DNA of 64,000 nucleotides from contig CAKSOW010000007.1 of assembly GCA_934479825.1 (NCBI GenBank), forward strand, positions 43,966 to 107,965, written 5' to 3'. Under the pieces are notes generated by a model. That model saw only the letters and a list, made by a program, of their open reading frames with translations, was not told the origin of the DNA and ran no database searches. Within the stretch, counting starts at the first letter, position 1, and each line of letters opens with the position of its first letter. The DNA is from an uncultured Eubacteriales bacterium (lineage in GTDB: Bacteria > Bacillota > Clostridia > Oscillospirales > CAG-382). A program made the translations under genes and the position numbers. Positions 49,584 to 59,147 of the stretch are shown piece by piece.

Positions 49584-51674
49584 TTATGTCCTTCCAAACA
49601 TTTTTTCTAAGCGTTCTTTGGTAAATTCGATAAGTACCGGTCTTCCGTGCGGACAATATAAAACTGCGTCGTTTGAGAAAATTTCTTCGCAAATGCGCCG
49701 GTTATCCGTTTCGGTGAATTGATTGCCGGCCTTGATTGCCGCCTTGCAGGCCGCCGTATACAGCGCACGGTCGAAGATCTCGCCGGCACTTTTGGAATTC
49801 CCCTCGGCAAGCCGCCCGGCGAGAAAGGTGAAAACATCCTTGATATCGCCGTTTTCTATACTGGTTGGCTTGGAGCGGACCAAAAATGTATCCGATCCGA
49901 ATTCTTCAAAATCAAATCCGATAGCTGTAAAATAAGATGTGTTGTCCCGAACTGCGTCAAATTCTTTGGGTGTGAGCGTGACCGAGACAGGTTCAAGAAG
50001 ATATTGTGCGTCGTTGGTATCAGACGCATGCTTGATGCGCTCATAAATGATGCGCTCATGCGCGGCGTGCTTGTCAATCAAGAACAGACTCCCGGCACGC
50101 TCGGCAATCAGATAGGTGTCAAAGGCCTCACCGATATACACGGCTTTTGTAAGCGCATGCTTTTCGACCAACCGGTCTTGGCTGTAAACCGTCTGACGTT
50201 CTGGAATTTTGCGCACCGGCTCGGTAAACAGCGGCTTTACCTCGGTGTAGACGAGCTCGTCCGGTGCGGCTTGTTTTCCGGTCGGTTCCGCCTTTTCGTG
50301 CAAAGGGGGACTTTCGGCTGGCAGAGGATCTGCTTTTTTCATCACTGTCGGTTCAGATGGAACAGGCGGTATAGGTGGCATGGGCGGCACAGGCGGCGCG
50401 GGGGAAATGGCCGGTTCGGGTGGAATCGGAGAGGTGGGGGGCGGTGCCGGAGACACAGTTTTTTCCGGTTTTTCCGGAACATTGCCGGAATCCGCAACCT
50501 CCGGTTTCAGAGAAGGCGTGCGCGGCGGCTCGTTTTGCAAAAGCGTCTGACGGTCAGCCGGCAGGTCGGTGACAAGATTGGAAACAGACCCGACCGGAGG
50601 GGATACAGGCTTTTCGGCGTTTGTTGCCGGAACGGTCTGCCCGACAAACGGATCTTCGTCGGATTCGGCATGAAAGATGTTGGCAATGCCGCGTGAAAGA
50701 GAATTCTTGACGGCGAAATACAGCGTATCAAACACTTTTCTTTCGTCGGAAAACTTGATTTCGAGCTTTGCCGGATGAATGTTCACATCGACTAATCGCA
50801 GATCAAGCTCGGTAAACAGTACACAGGCCGGGAATTTTCCAATCGGGCAGAAGCCGCGGAAACCTTCTTCCAGAGCTGCCATGAGCGTCCGGCTCTTGAT
50901 GTAGCGGCCGTTGACAAAGAAATTCTGCATGTTCCGGTTGGGACGGCAGATTTCCGGCTTTCCGATATAGCCGTACACATGAACGCCGGCATATTCATAG
51001 TCAACCGGGAGCATGGCCGACGCGAATTCCCGTCCGACGGAGGCATAGATTGCATTGGTCAGTTTGCCGTCGCCCGGTGTTTGCAGTTTGATATTGCCGT
51101 CGTTTATGAAACGCACCGAAACCGATGGCCGGGAAAGTGCAAATTTTTCGCATACAGCAAACACCGCCGTTCCTTCGGTGGTGTTCTTTTTTAAGAATTT
51201 TCGTCTGGCAGGGGTGTTTTCAAAGAGGTTTTCAACAATAATGGTCGTTCCGTCTGGACACCCGGCGTCCTCTGTGCAGACGACTTCGCCGAACCGGCAG
51301 ACAAATAAAGTGCCGATCTCATCCTCGGGACGTTTGGTGAGAATGCGTACCGCGCTGACCGCCGCGATAGCGGCAAGCGCCTCGCCGCGAAAGCCGAGCG
51401 TTCCGATGGCTTCCAAGTCGCTTCCGGTTTTTATCTTGCTGGTCGCGTGGCGCAAGATTGCCTTGGGCACGTCCTCTCGCGCCATGCCGCACCCGTTGTC
51501 GGTAATACGGACAAACGTTGTGCCACCGTCTTTGATTTCAACCGTGACGGCGGTCGCGCCTGCGTCAGCACAGTTTTCAAGCATTTCCTTGACTGCGGAG
51601 GCAGGGCGTTCGACCACTTCGCCGGCCGCGATGAGGTTTGCGGTATGCTTGTCGAGTACGTTGATGATTCCCAT
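49584..51674 (-). CDS. mutL: DNA mismatch repair protein MutL (endonuclease type)
   Basis: 696 residues. The GHKL ATPase domain has KEMLENCADAGATAV, ITDNGCGM and TLGFRGEALAAI. A linker of about 130 residues is very rich in proline (PPVPPMPPIPPVPSEP). The C-terminal dimerisation/nuclease domain has the metal motif DKHAAHERIIYE and also ACKAAIKAG and CPHGRP, all needed in nicking MutL proteins. It nicks the new strand after MutS finds a mismatch. No mutS is in the window. AGAGGTG precedes ATG 51674. It sits between nadC (31 bases) and tgt (8 bases). Confidence 0.96.
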   Translation of the reverse strand: MGIINVLDKHTANLIAAGEVVERPASAVKEMLENCADAGATAVTVEIKDGGTTFVRITDNGCGMAREDVPKAILRHATSKIKTGSDLEAIGTLGFRGEALAAIAAVSAVRILTKRPEDEIGTLFVCRFGEVVCTEDAGCPDGTTIIVENLFENTPARRKFLKKNTTEGTAVFAVCEKFALSRPSVSVRFINDGNIKLQTPGDGKLTNAIYASVGREFASAMLPVDYEYAGVHVYGYIGKPEICRPNRNMQNFFVNGRYIKSRTLMAALEEGFRGFCPIGKFPACVLFTELDLRLVDVNIHPAKLEIKFSDERKVFDTLYFAVKNSLSRGIANIFHAESDEDPFVGQTVPATNAEKPVSPPVGSVSNLVTDLPADRQTLLQNEPPRTPSLKPEVADSGNVPEKPEKTVSPAPPPTSPIPPEPAISPAPPVPPMPPIPPVPSEPTVMKKADPLPAESPPLHEKAEPTGKQAAPDELVYTEVKPLFTEPVRKIPERQTVYSQDRLVEKHALTKAVYIGEAFDTYLIAERAGSLFLIDKHAAHERIIYERIKHASDTNDAQYLLEPVSVTLTPKEFDAVRDNTSYFTAIGFDFEEFGSDTFLVRSKPTSIENGDIKDVFTFLAGRLAEGNSKSAGEIFDRALYTAACKAAIKAGNQFTETDNRRICEEIFSNDAVLYCPHGRPVLIEFTKERLEKMFGRT

Positions 51675-51705
51675 TCAAACACCTCTTTTCCGGACGGGAG
51701 ATTCC

Positions 51706-52551
51706 TTACGAGATCTTGAATTTCAAACTGATATCAGCCGCTTTGACTGTGTGCGTGAGCGCACCGATGGAAATGATGTCCACGCCGGTCTCGGCAACCT
51801 CGCGCAGGCTTTTTTCGCCCATATTGCCACTGGCTTCAACGAGAGCGCGGCCGGCAATGATACCGACGCATTCGCGCATCAGGTCGTTGGACATGTTGTC
51901 CAGCATGATAATGTCCGCACTGGCGTCGAGCGCTTCGGAAAGCTGTTCTTTTGTCTCGACTTCCACTTCAATTTTCAGCGTGTGGGGAATGACGGCGCGT
52001 GCGTTTTTAACGGCGTTTTTAATGCCGCCGGAAACGGCGATATGGTTATCTTTGATGAGAACGCCGTCGGCAAGATTGAAACGGTGGTTGGTGCCGCCGC
52101 CGACGCGAACGGCGTATTTTTCCAACACCCGCAGCCCCGGCGTGGTCTTGCGTGTGTCGGTGATTTTGGCTTTTGTTCCGGCAATTTCGGCAACCGACGC
52201 ATGCGTGCGCGTGGCAATGCCGGTTAGGCGCTGCATGAAGTTCAACGCCGTGCGTTCGCCGGTGAGCACGTTCTGGGCATTGCCTGAAACGACGGCGATC
52301 ACGTCGCCTTTTTTTACGGCGTCGCCGTCGTTGAAGTTGGCTTCTAAGCGGATGGACGGGTCAACACGCTTGAAAATGTGTTCGGCAAGGGCAACACCGC
52401 AAAGAATCATATCTTCTTTGGCGACAAAACGCCCGGTGGCTGTTTTGTCGGCAGGAATGGTCGAAAGGGTGGTGATATCGCCTGTTCCGATATCTTCATT
52501 TAGGGCAAGCGTAATGATCTGTTCCACTTGCGGATTATTCAATAAATACAT
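51706..52551 (-). CDS. nadC: Nicotinate-nucleotide pyrophosphorylase (quinolinate phosphoribosyltransferase)
   Basis: 281 residues. It converts quinolinate and PRPP to nicotinate mononucleotide in de novo NAD synthesis. Motifs: NEDIGTGDITT near the N-terminus, FMQRLTGIATRTHASVAEIA, TRKTTPGLRVLEKYAVRVGG, and IMLDNMSND followed by VEASGNM. GGAGGAAT precedes ATG. It is 27 bases after nadB and makes the third step of the operon. Confidence 0.96.
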   Translation of the reverse strand: MYLLNNPQVEQIITLALNEDIGTGDITTLSTIPADKTATGRFVAKEDMILCGVALAEHIFKRVDPSIRLEANFNDGDAVKKGDVIAVVSGNAQNVLTGERTALNFMQRLTGIATRTHASVAEIAGTKAKITDTRKTTPGLRVLEKYAVRVGGGTNHRFNLADGVLIKDNHIAVSGGIKNAVKNARAVIPHTLKIEVEVETKEQLSEALDASADIIMLDNMSNDLMRECVGIIAGRALVEASGNMGEKSLREVAETGVDIISIGALTHTVKAADISLKFKIS

Positions 52552-52578
52552 GAGAGATTCCTCCGGAATTCAGTGTTT

Positions 52579-54126
52579 TTAGTCAACGATATAGTGCGAA
52601 CCGATACTTTCCTTGCGTTTGCAGGCACTGTCGGCGATGACGGTGGAGGCGACAGCCGCGTTGAAAACGGTATATTGCTTGACGGTTTCAAGGCGCATGC
52701 GGCGGTATTTGTCGTAAACGCGGTCAAGCTCGCATCGGGCGTATTCCAATTCTTTGGTGTGACGCAGAGCGCCGACATTTTTTGTCATAAGCTCTTTCAT
52801 AAAAGCGATATCCGCGTCAATCTCACTGTCGGATACGCACGCCGCGTCAAAGCATTCGGTTTCTTCCGGAAGTGTGAGCGGCTGTCCCGTAAGCGGGCGG
52901 AAATCGGCGTTGATGGCACGTGCGGCGCGTCTGCCGAATACAAGGCATTCGAGCGTGGAGTTGCTTGCCAGCCGGTTAGCGCCCTGTACGCCGGTGCAGG
53001 CGACTTCTCCGCAGGCATAAAGGCCGGAAATGGCGGTACGCGCATGTAAATCGGTCTTGATGCCGCCCATTAAGTAGTGTTCGGTCGGATGAACCGGAAT
53101 GTGATCATACGGCACATTTATGCCAAGCGAACGACATTTCTCGAAAATGGTCGGAAAGCGCTTAGAGAAAAATGCTTCATCCATGTCCGAAACGTCAAGA
53201 TAGACGACCGAATCGCCGGTAAGCGCCATGTTTTTCAAGATCTCGCGCGTTACAATGTCACGCGGCGCAAGGTCGCGGAGCGAATGCTTGTTGTACATGA
53301 ATGCCTCGCCGGCGCTGTTGCGTAAAACCGCTCCTTCGCCGCGAACCGCCTCGGAAATGAGGAACATTCTTCCCTTATCCACCCCCACGGCAAGAGCGGT
53401 GGGATGAAACTGAACGAATTCCATATCCTTGCAGGGTGTTCCGGCGCGAAGCGCGGCGGCAATTCCGTCGCCGGTTGCGCCGATTGGGTTGGTAGAGTAT
53501 TTGTAGAGCTGACCGATCGCGCCGGTAGCAAGAACCACATTGCGCGAGAAGATAACTCTGTCGCCTGTGCCGTCGTTTACCACAACGCCGCTTGTGCCGT
53601 CTTTATCGGTGAGCACATCGACTAAAAATGTGTGCCAGAACACTGTGATGTTCGGCCGTGTCGCCACAACTTCGCCCAGCGTCTTGGTCATGAGCTTGCC
53701 GGTCGCGTCGCCGCCGCAGTGAAGAATTCTCCGGCAGCAGTGGCCTCCCTCGCGTGTGACGATGATATCGCCGTTTTCGTCGCGGTCGAACGGAACGCCA
53801 AGATTCATCATGTCGCGGATGACCTCCGGTCCCTCGGTGACAAGCACCCGGACAGCCTTTTCGTTGCAATGACCGGCTCCGGCAATTAATGTATCGCGGA
53901 TGTGATCCTCAAAACAGTCGGTAGGCGTTGTGACAGCGGCAATACCGCCTTGGGCAAGCCAAGAACTACCACCGTCGATCTCGCCTTTGACAACGATCGC
54001 AATACGGTATTTGGGGTCAAGGCACAGGGCGCAGTATAAGCCGGCTAATCCGCCGCCGACTATGACGGCGTCATAATTTTCCTGTTCGTTTTTTACGTTT
54101 TCGTGGCTGAAAAGGTATCTTCTCAT
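52579..54126 (-). CDS. nadB: L-aspartate oxidase
   Basis: 515 residues. The FAD-binding motif AVIVGGGLAGLYCALCL is at the N-terminus, with SSWLAQGGIAAV and the catalytic region EGGHCCRRILHCGGDATGK. MGGIKTDLHART and VQGANRLASNSTLECLVFG lie toward the end of the flavoprotein domain. It oxidises aspartate to iminoaspartate, which NadA consumes. The start ATG 54126 overlaps the nadA stop (ATGA) with AGGAGATG upstream; the frame is open 42 bases further. The C-terminus is standard. Confidence 0.96.
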   Translation of the reverse strand: MRRYLFSHENVKNEQENYDAVIVGGGLAGLYCALCLDPKYRIAIVVKGEIDGGSSWLAQGGIAAVTTPTDCFEDHIRDTLIAGAGHCNEKAVRVLVTEGPEVIRDMMNLGVPFDRDENGDIIVTREGGHCCRRILHCGGDATGKLMTKTLGEVVATRPNITVFWHTFLVDVLTDKDGTSGVVVNDGTGDRVIFSRNVVLATGAIGQLYKYSTNPIGATGDGIAAALRAGTPCKDMEFVQFHPTALAVGVDKGRMFLISEAVRGEGAVLRNSAGEAFMYNKHSLRDLAPRDIVTREILKNMALTGDSVVYLDVSDMDEAFFSKRFPTIFEKCRSLGINVPYDHIPVHPTEHYLMGGIKTDLHARTAISGLYACGEVACTGVQGANRLASNSTLECLVFGRRAARAINADFRPLTGQPLTLPEETECFDAACVSDSEIDADIAFMKELMTKNVGALRHTKELEYARCELDRVYDKYRRMRLETVKQYTVFNAAVASTVIADSACKRKESIGSHYIVD

Positions 54127-55064
54127 TTTCTCATCTCCTGTGCCGCATTCATCATACGGTCCAAACAACCGGCGGCAAGTGCGGCGGTGCGTGCGTCAAG
54201 CGTTACTTCATGCGATGTGTCCGGTTCACACAGAATACGGTAAACATCGTCAAGCGATGTCTTTTTCATATCTTTGCATACAAGCGTTTCGGAAAGCAGA
54301 TAGAACGCCTTGTCCGGACATTCTTCGCGCAGTCTTTCACAAACGGCTTTTTCCGTTCCGATGATGAATTCTTTCCCGTCCGATTCCTTGGCGGTGCGGA
54401 TAATGCCCGAAGTACTGCCGGCAAAATCGGCGGCGGCTACCACGTCCGGCTCGCATTCCGGATGAACGAGAAGGGCGGCGTCCGGGTGGGCAAGGCGTGC
54501 CTTTTTTACCATATCCATGGTGATATGTTCGTGTACCGGACAATAGCCGCTATGTAAAAGGAACGTCTTTTCGGGAATAAGAGCGGCAAGATAAGCGCCA
54601 AGGTTTTTGTCCGGCACAAAGAGAATTTTTTCTTCCTTTAAAGAACGCACAATGCCAAGCGCATTCGATGATGTGACGCAGACATCGCATTCCGCCTTGG
54701 TTTCGGCGGAGGAGTTGATGTAGCAGACTGCCGCGGCATCCGGATGCTGTTCCTTTAAGGCGCGTACATCGGCGGCGCTTACCATGTCGGCCATGGCGCA
54801 GCCTGCGTCAGGGCAGGGAAGAAAGACTCGCTTTTCGGGACAAAGGATTTTGGCGCTTTCGCCCATAAAGCGAACGCCGCAAAAAAGAATGTTCTTGGCG
54901 TCGGAAGCTTTTGCGCGTTTGGCAAGTTCAAAACTGTCGCCGCAGAAGTCGGCGATTTTTTGTACGGCTAAATCTTCATACAGATGCGCTAAGATAAGAA
55001 AATCCTTTTCCTTTTTTAAACGGCGGATTTTTTCGCAAATCTGCGTCGTATTTTCGGTTGTCAT
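54123..55064 (-). CDS. nadA: Quinolinate synthase A
   Basis: 313 residues. It condenses iminoaspartate with dihydroxyacetone phosphate to quinolinate, using a [4Fe-4S] cluster. Cysteine motifs FCGVRFMGESAKIL and CDVCVTSSNALG are visible, with VHPECEPDVV and LSETLVCKDMKKTSL later. First gene of nadA-nadB-nadC, with its own promoter. GGAGA lies before ATG 55064. Regulation by a NiaR-like repressor is common in clostridia, but no operator was identified. Confidence 0.96.
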   Translation of the reverse strand: MTTENTTQICEKIRRLKKEKDFLILAHLYEDLAVQKIADFCGDSFELAKRAKASDAKNILFCGVRFMGESAKILCPEKRVFLPCPDAGCAMADMVSAADVRALKEQHPDAAAVCYINSSAETKAECDVCVTSSNALGIVRSLKEEKILFVPDKNLGAYLAALIPEKTFLLHSGYCPVHEHITMDMVKKARLAHPDAALLVHPECEPDVVAAADFAGSTSGIIRTAKESDGKEFIIGTEKAVCERLREECPDKAFYLLSETLVCKDMKKTSLDDVYRILCEPDTSHEVTLDARTAALAAGCLDRMMNAAQEMRK

Positions 55065-55098
55065 GGGAAAATCTCCTGTTTATCCATAAACTTATTCC

Positions 55099-55127
55099 AT
55101 TATAACACTATTCTGTGAAGAATACAA
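55099..55127 (-). promoter_or_regulatory. Promoter of the nad operon
   Basis: Minus strand: TTGTAT (55127-55122), a 17-base spacer, TATAAT (55104-55099), about 35 bases before nadA. The start of transcription would lie near 55092. Confidence 0.7.
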
Positions 55128-55313
55128 GTATTTTTTCGACAGATTTTTTATTTCTGGGGTTTCGTTTCTTTTCGGCTATTTTGTACAAAGATTTGACACC
55201 AATTTCTTCCAAAATGTGCAATTTGGTCTGTTTTTGGAGCGAATTCGCTCTTTTCATTTGTTTAAAAACGTGATAATATATAGTAAAGAACAAATAAAAG
55301 GCGTGTAATTTTA

Positions 55314-56558
55314 GTGAAAATACTCAATTTTGGCTCATGCAATATCGATATCGTCTATTCCATGGATCATATCGTTGCGGTAGGCGAAACCGAAACCAGT
55401 GATAAAATGAATGTTTTTCCGGGCGGAAAAGGACTAAATCAGTCCATTGCCCTTGCAAGAGCCGGAGGCGAGGTCTGCCATGCCGGTTGTATCGGCGAGG
55501 ACGGCGATTTGCTGTTGGAACTACTGAAAAGCAGCGGTGTGGACGTGTCGGGAGTCAAGCGTGTGGACGGGAAAAACGGTCATGCGATTATTCAGGTGAG
55601 CGCACACGGCGATAATTCGATTTTTATATATCCCGGTTCAAACGCGAGAATCACGCCGGAATTTGCGGATGAAACGCTTTCGCACTTCGAGCGCGGCGAT
55701 ATCATTCTGCTGCAGAACGAATTGAATGCCGTGGATTATATTGTGGAAAAAGCGTATGAAAAAGGGCTTTGCATCGTTTTGAATCCCTCTCCGTGCAACG
55801 AAAATATCGAAAAGATCGATTTCAATAAACTTTCCTACCTTATATTAAATGAAATCGAAGCAGAAACACTTTCCGGCTGCAAAGAACCGGAGATCAGCTT
55901 GAAATACTTCGGCGAATGCTATCCGGATTTAAAAGTGGTTCTGACGCTCGGGAAAAAAGGCAGTATTTTTTATCATAAAGATTCAGAAATCTATCAACCG
56001 GCCTTTTTGGCGGAAACCGTGGACACAACAGCTGCCGGAGATACGTTTACCGGTTATTTCATCGCCGGGATCGCCGCGCACGGCAATGTGGAAAAGGCAT
56101 TGCGAAACGCGTCTGCCGCGGCCGCCATTGCCGTTTCGCGGCATGGCGCGGCGCCCTCGATTCCGACAGAAGCTGAGGTTGCCGCGGCTATCGTGTTCAT
56201 GAAAGAGTCGCTGCCGGAATCCGGAAAAATTGAAACGGTCAAACGTATTACCGAAGACTATATCGAACGGAACCTGAAAGACGCAAACGTTGAAGCGCTT
56301 GCCTCACAGCTTGGCTATTCTGCGGCCTATACGAGAAGTCTCATTGCAAAAATTTACGGCAAGCCGCTTTCCAAACTGTTGCAGGAAAAACGCTGTTATG
56401 TGGCGTCCAAATTCTTGGCAGATACGGATCTTTCGGTCAGTGAGATCATTGGCAGTGTGGGATATGAGAACGAAAGCTTTTTCCGTGGAATCTTCAAGGA
56501 AAAATACGGTAAAAACATGCTTGAATATCGGAATTTTATGAGAAATGTAGGAAAATAG
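55314..56558 (+). CDS. PfkB/ribokinase-family kinase fused to an AraC-type DNA-binding domain
   Basis: 414 residues from GTG 55314. Residues about 1-300 are a ribokinase-like kinase: VFPGGKGLNQSIALARAGGE (sugar site), VLNPSPCN, and the catalytic anion-hole motif DTTAAGDTFTGYFIAGIAAH (about 235-254). Residues about 310-412 are an AraC/XylS double helix-turn-helix: YIERNLKDANVEALASQLGY and VGYENESFFRGIFKEKYGKN. The protein could bind or phosphorylate a sugar and control transcription of the following genes. GGCG is a weak ribosome site. The frame is continuous, so the join is real and not an assembly of two genes. Confidence 0.9.
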   Translation: MKILNFGSCNIDIVYSMDHIVAVGETETSDKMNVFPGGKGLNQSIALARAGGEVCHAGCIGEDGDLLLELLKSSGVDVSGVKRVDGKNGHAIIQVSAHGDNSIFIYPGSNARITPEFADETLSHFERGDIILLQNELNAVDYIVEKAYEKGLCIVLNPSPCNENIEKIDFNKLSYLILNEIEAETLSGCKEPEISLKYFGECYPDLKVVLTLGKKGSIFYHKDSEIYQPAFLAETVDTTAAGDTFTGYFIAGIAAHGNVEKALRNASAAAAIAVSRHGAAPSIPTEAEVAAAIVFMKESLPESGKIETVKRITEDYIERNLKDANVEALASQLGYSAAYTRSLIAKIYGKPLSKLLQEKRCYVASKFLADTDLSVSEIIGSVGYENESFFRGIFKEKYGKNMLEYRNFMRNVGK

Positions 56559-56578
56559 AGACAAAAAGGATGAGGTGT

Positions 56579-57502
56579 ATGACAACAAGAGAGGTAAAAA
56601 ACGGGGTTTTCCCCACCATGATAACGCCGTACAAAAAAGACGGCGATATCGATTACGACGCTGTAAAGCGATTGACGGAGTTTTATGCGGAAACCGGCTG
56701 TAACGGTATTTTCGCAGTCTGCCAGTCGAGCGAGATGATGTATCTGTCGCTTGCCGAACGGGTAAAGCTTGCGGAATGCGTCGTAAAAGCAGCAGACGGA
56801 CGGATGTCCGTGGTGGCCTCCGGGCATTGCGGCAATTCTATAAGCGAGCAGACCGAAGAAATCAACGCGATGGCGCAAACCGGTGTGGACGCGGTCGTGC
56901 TTGTCACTAACCGGTTCGACCTGCACAATGACGGCGACGAGGTATGGAAAGAAAATGCCGATCGGGTTCTTGACGGCATTCAGTCGGACATACCGCTTGG
57001 CATCTACGAATGCCCGGTACCGTACAAACGACTTTTAACGCCGGAAATTCTTGATTGGTGCATTAAGACCGGAAGATTCCGTTTCAGCAAGGACACTTGC
57101 TGTGATCCGGAGCTTCTTACGGAACGGTTGAAGCAGGTCCAGGGAACCGGCTTTAAGCTGTTCAATGCCAACATCCAGACGCTCTTGCATTCGTTGCAGG
57201 ATGGTGCGGCAGGCTATTCGGGCATTATGGCAAACTTCCACCCGAGATTGATTGCGTGGTTATGCGATAATTTTGACAAACAGCCGCAAAAAGCAGAAAT
57301 GGTATCCAATGTGCTCAGCATGTGCGGCTTTACCGAAAACCCGGCTTATCCGTGCACAGCCAAGTATTACTTAAACAAGATCGGTGTGACAATGGAAGAA
57401 TTTTCGCGCAGCTGCGATCCCAAGCGGGTGACGCCTTATCAGAAGCTGATTGTCGATCAGATGGGCGAACTTGCGGCAAAGTGCGAGAAAGATCTCTTAT
57501 AA
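56579..57502 (+). CDS. DapA/NanA-family aldolase-lyase
   Basis: 307 residues of the class I aldolase DHDPS/N-acetylneuraminate lyase family. The N-terminus reads GVFPTMITPYKKDGDIDYDA. The catalytic tyrosine is likely in LGIYECPVPYKR and the Schiff-base lysine in RFRFSKDTCC. The normal GTTGE-type substrate loop is replaced by FAVCQSSEMMYLSLAER, so it is unlikely to be true DapA. It may cleave a sialic acid or a 2-keto-3-deoxy sugar acid. ATG 56579 (GAGG upstream) is preferred over ATG 56570. It starts 20 bases after the PfkB-AraC gene. Confidence 0.85.
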   Translation: MTTREVKNGVFPTMITPYKKDGDIDYDAVKRLTEFYAETGCNGIFAVCQSSEMMYLSLAERVKLAECVVKAADGRMSVVASGHCGNSISEQTEEINAMAQTGVDAVVLVTNRFDLHNDGDEVWKENADRVLDGIQSDIPLGIYECPVPYKRLLTPEILDWCIKTGRFRFSKDTCCDPELLTERLKQVQGTGFKLFNANIQTLLHSLQDGAAGYSGIMANFHPRLIAWLCDNFDKQPQKAEMVSNVLSMCGFTENPAYPCTAKYYLNKIGVTMEEFSRSCDPKRVTPYQKLIVDQMGELAAKCEKDLL

Positions 57503-57517
57503 AATGGTGAACTCATT

Positions 57518-59128
57518 ATGATGACTATGAATTCCTGGTGTAAAAACGCGGCTTGGAGCGTTTTTAAACACAGCATGATGGAAAAGGGTGATACGGCGGA
57601 GCTTTGTCTGCACACGGCGAAAAACATGCATTCTTCCGGCTTTTTCTGCTTGCGCGACAGCATGAAGAGTTTTGATATCCTGTCGGCGGGGTTTGAGGGA
57701 GTGCCGGACGGTGTACGTGCTATAAGCTATTTGCAGGACTTTATTTCCTTTGCCGACGGTTTGCCATATCCGGACATTCTGTCCGAAAAAATCGAAACTC
57801 ATGTTCCGGCCAATGTCACACAACCTTTTGTGCTTGTGTTTGAAACGTCGCTTGCGGCAAAAACCGGAACAAGCCGTATAAAGTTCACCGTACATACCAC
57901 AAACGGCGACTTTTCGGCGCACATTACGCTTTGTGTTCATCAAACGGCGTTATGTGAACCGAAAGATTCCGCCTTTTCGCATGAGTACTGGTCGCAGACG
58001 CGCATCTATTTTCCTCTGTCGGACGCACGTGCATCGGGTACAAAAGAAGATGAGCTGTATCCGTACGAGCGATACGGCAAAGAATGGGAAACGTGGCTTG
58101 CCAAGCTTGCCGAAGCGCAGAAAAAGCTTCGCATAAACGTTTTGCGCATTGAGGGCTTGACCGAACTTTTATGGGTGCCCGGCAGTAAAAGAACGGGAGC
58201 GGACACATGGCATTTTGATTTTTCCCTTCTTGACCGATATTTGGATATCATGCTGAAAAACGGTTCCTACAAGCGGATCGTCATTCCCTCGTTTGTGGCC
58301 GGACAAACCGGTAATGCGGTCAAGGGACTTGACGAAGCGGGAAATCCCGTCGATTTTGCGATTACGGACGGCGACGGCAGTGCGGAAAATTATCTTTCGT
58401 GTCTGTACCGTGCGCTGTACCGCCATTTTGCAGAACGCGGCGAAACGCATATGCTTGCGGCACATTTGCAGGACGAACCAAACAAAACCGATTCGTGGCT
58501 GTGGGTACGGAAAATTGCCCGGCGCGAACTGCCGAATGTGCCGTGCTCTGAGGCGATCTATTTGCGAAATATTGCTCATGCGTTGGACGATGAATGCGAA
58601 ATTCCCGTTCCCCGAATCGATATTTTCGACGAAGAACCGTGCTTTTACCGCGACCGGTTGGAAAAGGGCAGAGAATACTATGTATACAGCTGTTGTTTTC
58701 CCGAAGAACCGGAATGGCTGAGAAAATTCATTGACGCGCCGCAAATATACAGCTGTCTTATGTATATTGCCTGCTTTTCAGCAAAGGCAAGCGGATTTTT
58801 GCACTGGGGCTTCAACCATTGGGGCGAGGGAATTTACACGACCGCTCCCGAAGCCCGCTTCAAGGGCGACGGGTTTATCGTCTATCCCGACCGCGAAAAA
58901 CCGGATTTTATCCTGTCGAACCGTGCGCTTGCGACGATCGAAGGCTGCGAGATTTGGGAACTGCTGCATGAACTTTCCAAGCGCCCCGATTCCGCTTCTG
59001 CGGCGGAGCGGATGGCAAAAATGATAGCCGGCAGTTTTACGGATTTTGAAACCGATCCCGAAAAGATTACCGCTTATATCGACCGGCTTCTGTGTATGCT
59101 TGACACGGCAAAGCCGCAAACATTATAA
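57518..59128 (+). CDS. DUF4091/GH123-like protein
   Basis: 536 residues without a signal peptide. A beta-rich N-terminal domain (to about residue 140) is followed by a barrel whose signature AHLQDEPNKTDSW (about 316-328) carries an Asp-Glu pair like the catalytic site of GH123 N-acetylgalactosaminidases. GFLHWGFNHWGEGIYTTAPE is typical of DUF4091. It may act on an amino-sugar glycan in the cytosol. It starts 15 bases after the lyase and is in the same operon. The ribosome site is weak; ATG 57518 and ATG 57521 are equally possible. Confidence 0.8.
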   Translation: MMTMNSWCKNAAWSVFKHSMMEKGDTAELCLHTAKNMHSSGFFCLRDSMKSFDILSAGFEGVPDGVRAISYLQDFISFADGLPYPDILSEKIETHVPANVTQPFVLVFETSLAAKTGTSRIKFTVHTTNGDFSAHITLCVHQTALCEPKDSAFSHEYWSQTRIYFPLSDARASGTKEDELYPYERYGKEWETWLAKLAEAQKKLRINVLRIEGLTELLWVPGSKRTGADTWHFDFSLLDRYLDIMLKNGSYKRIVIPSFVAGQTGNAVKGLDEAGNPVDFAITDGDGSAENYLSCLYRALYRHFAERGETHMLAAHLQDEPNKTDSWLWVRKIARRELPNVPCSEAIYLRNIAHALDDECEIPVPRIDIFDEEPCFYRDRLEKGREYYVYSCCFPEEPEWLRKFIDAPQIYSCLMYIACFSAKASGFLHWGFNHWGEGIYTTAPEARFKGDGFIVYPDREKPDFILSNRALATIEGCEIWELLHELSKRPDSASAAERMAKMIAGSFTDFETDPEKITAYIDRLLCMLDTAKPQTL

Positions 59129-59147
59129 AGAAAGAAGGATTATGACC

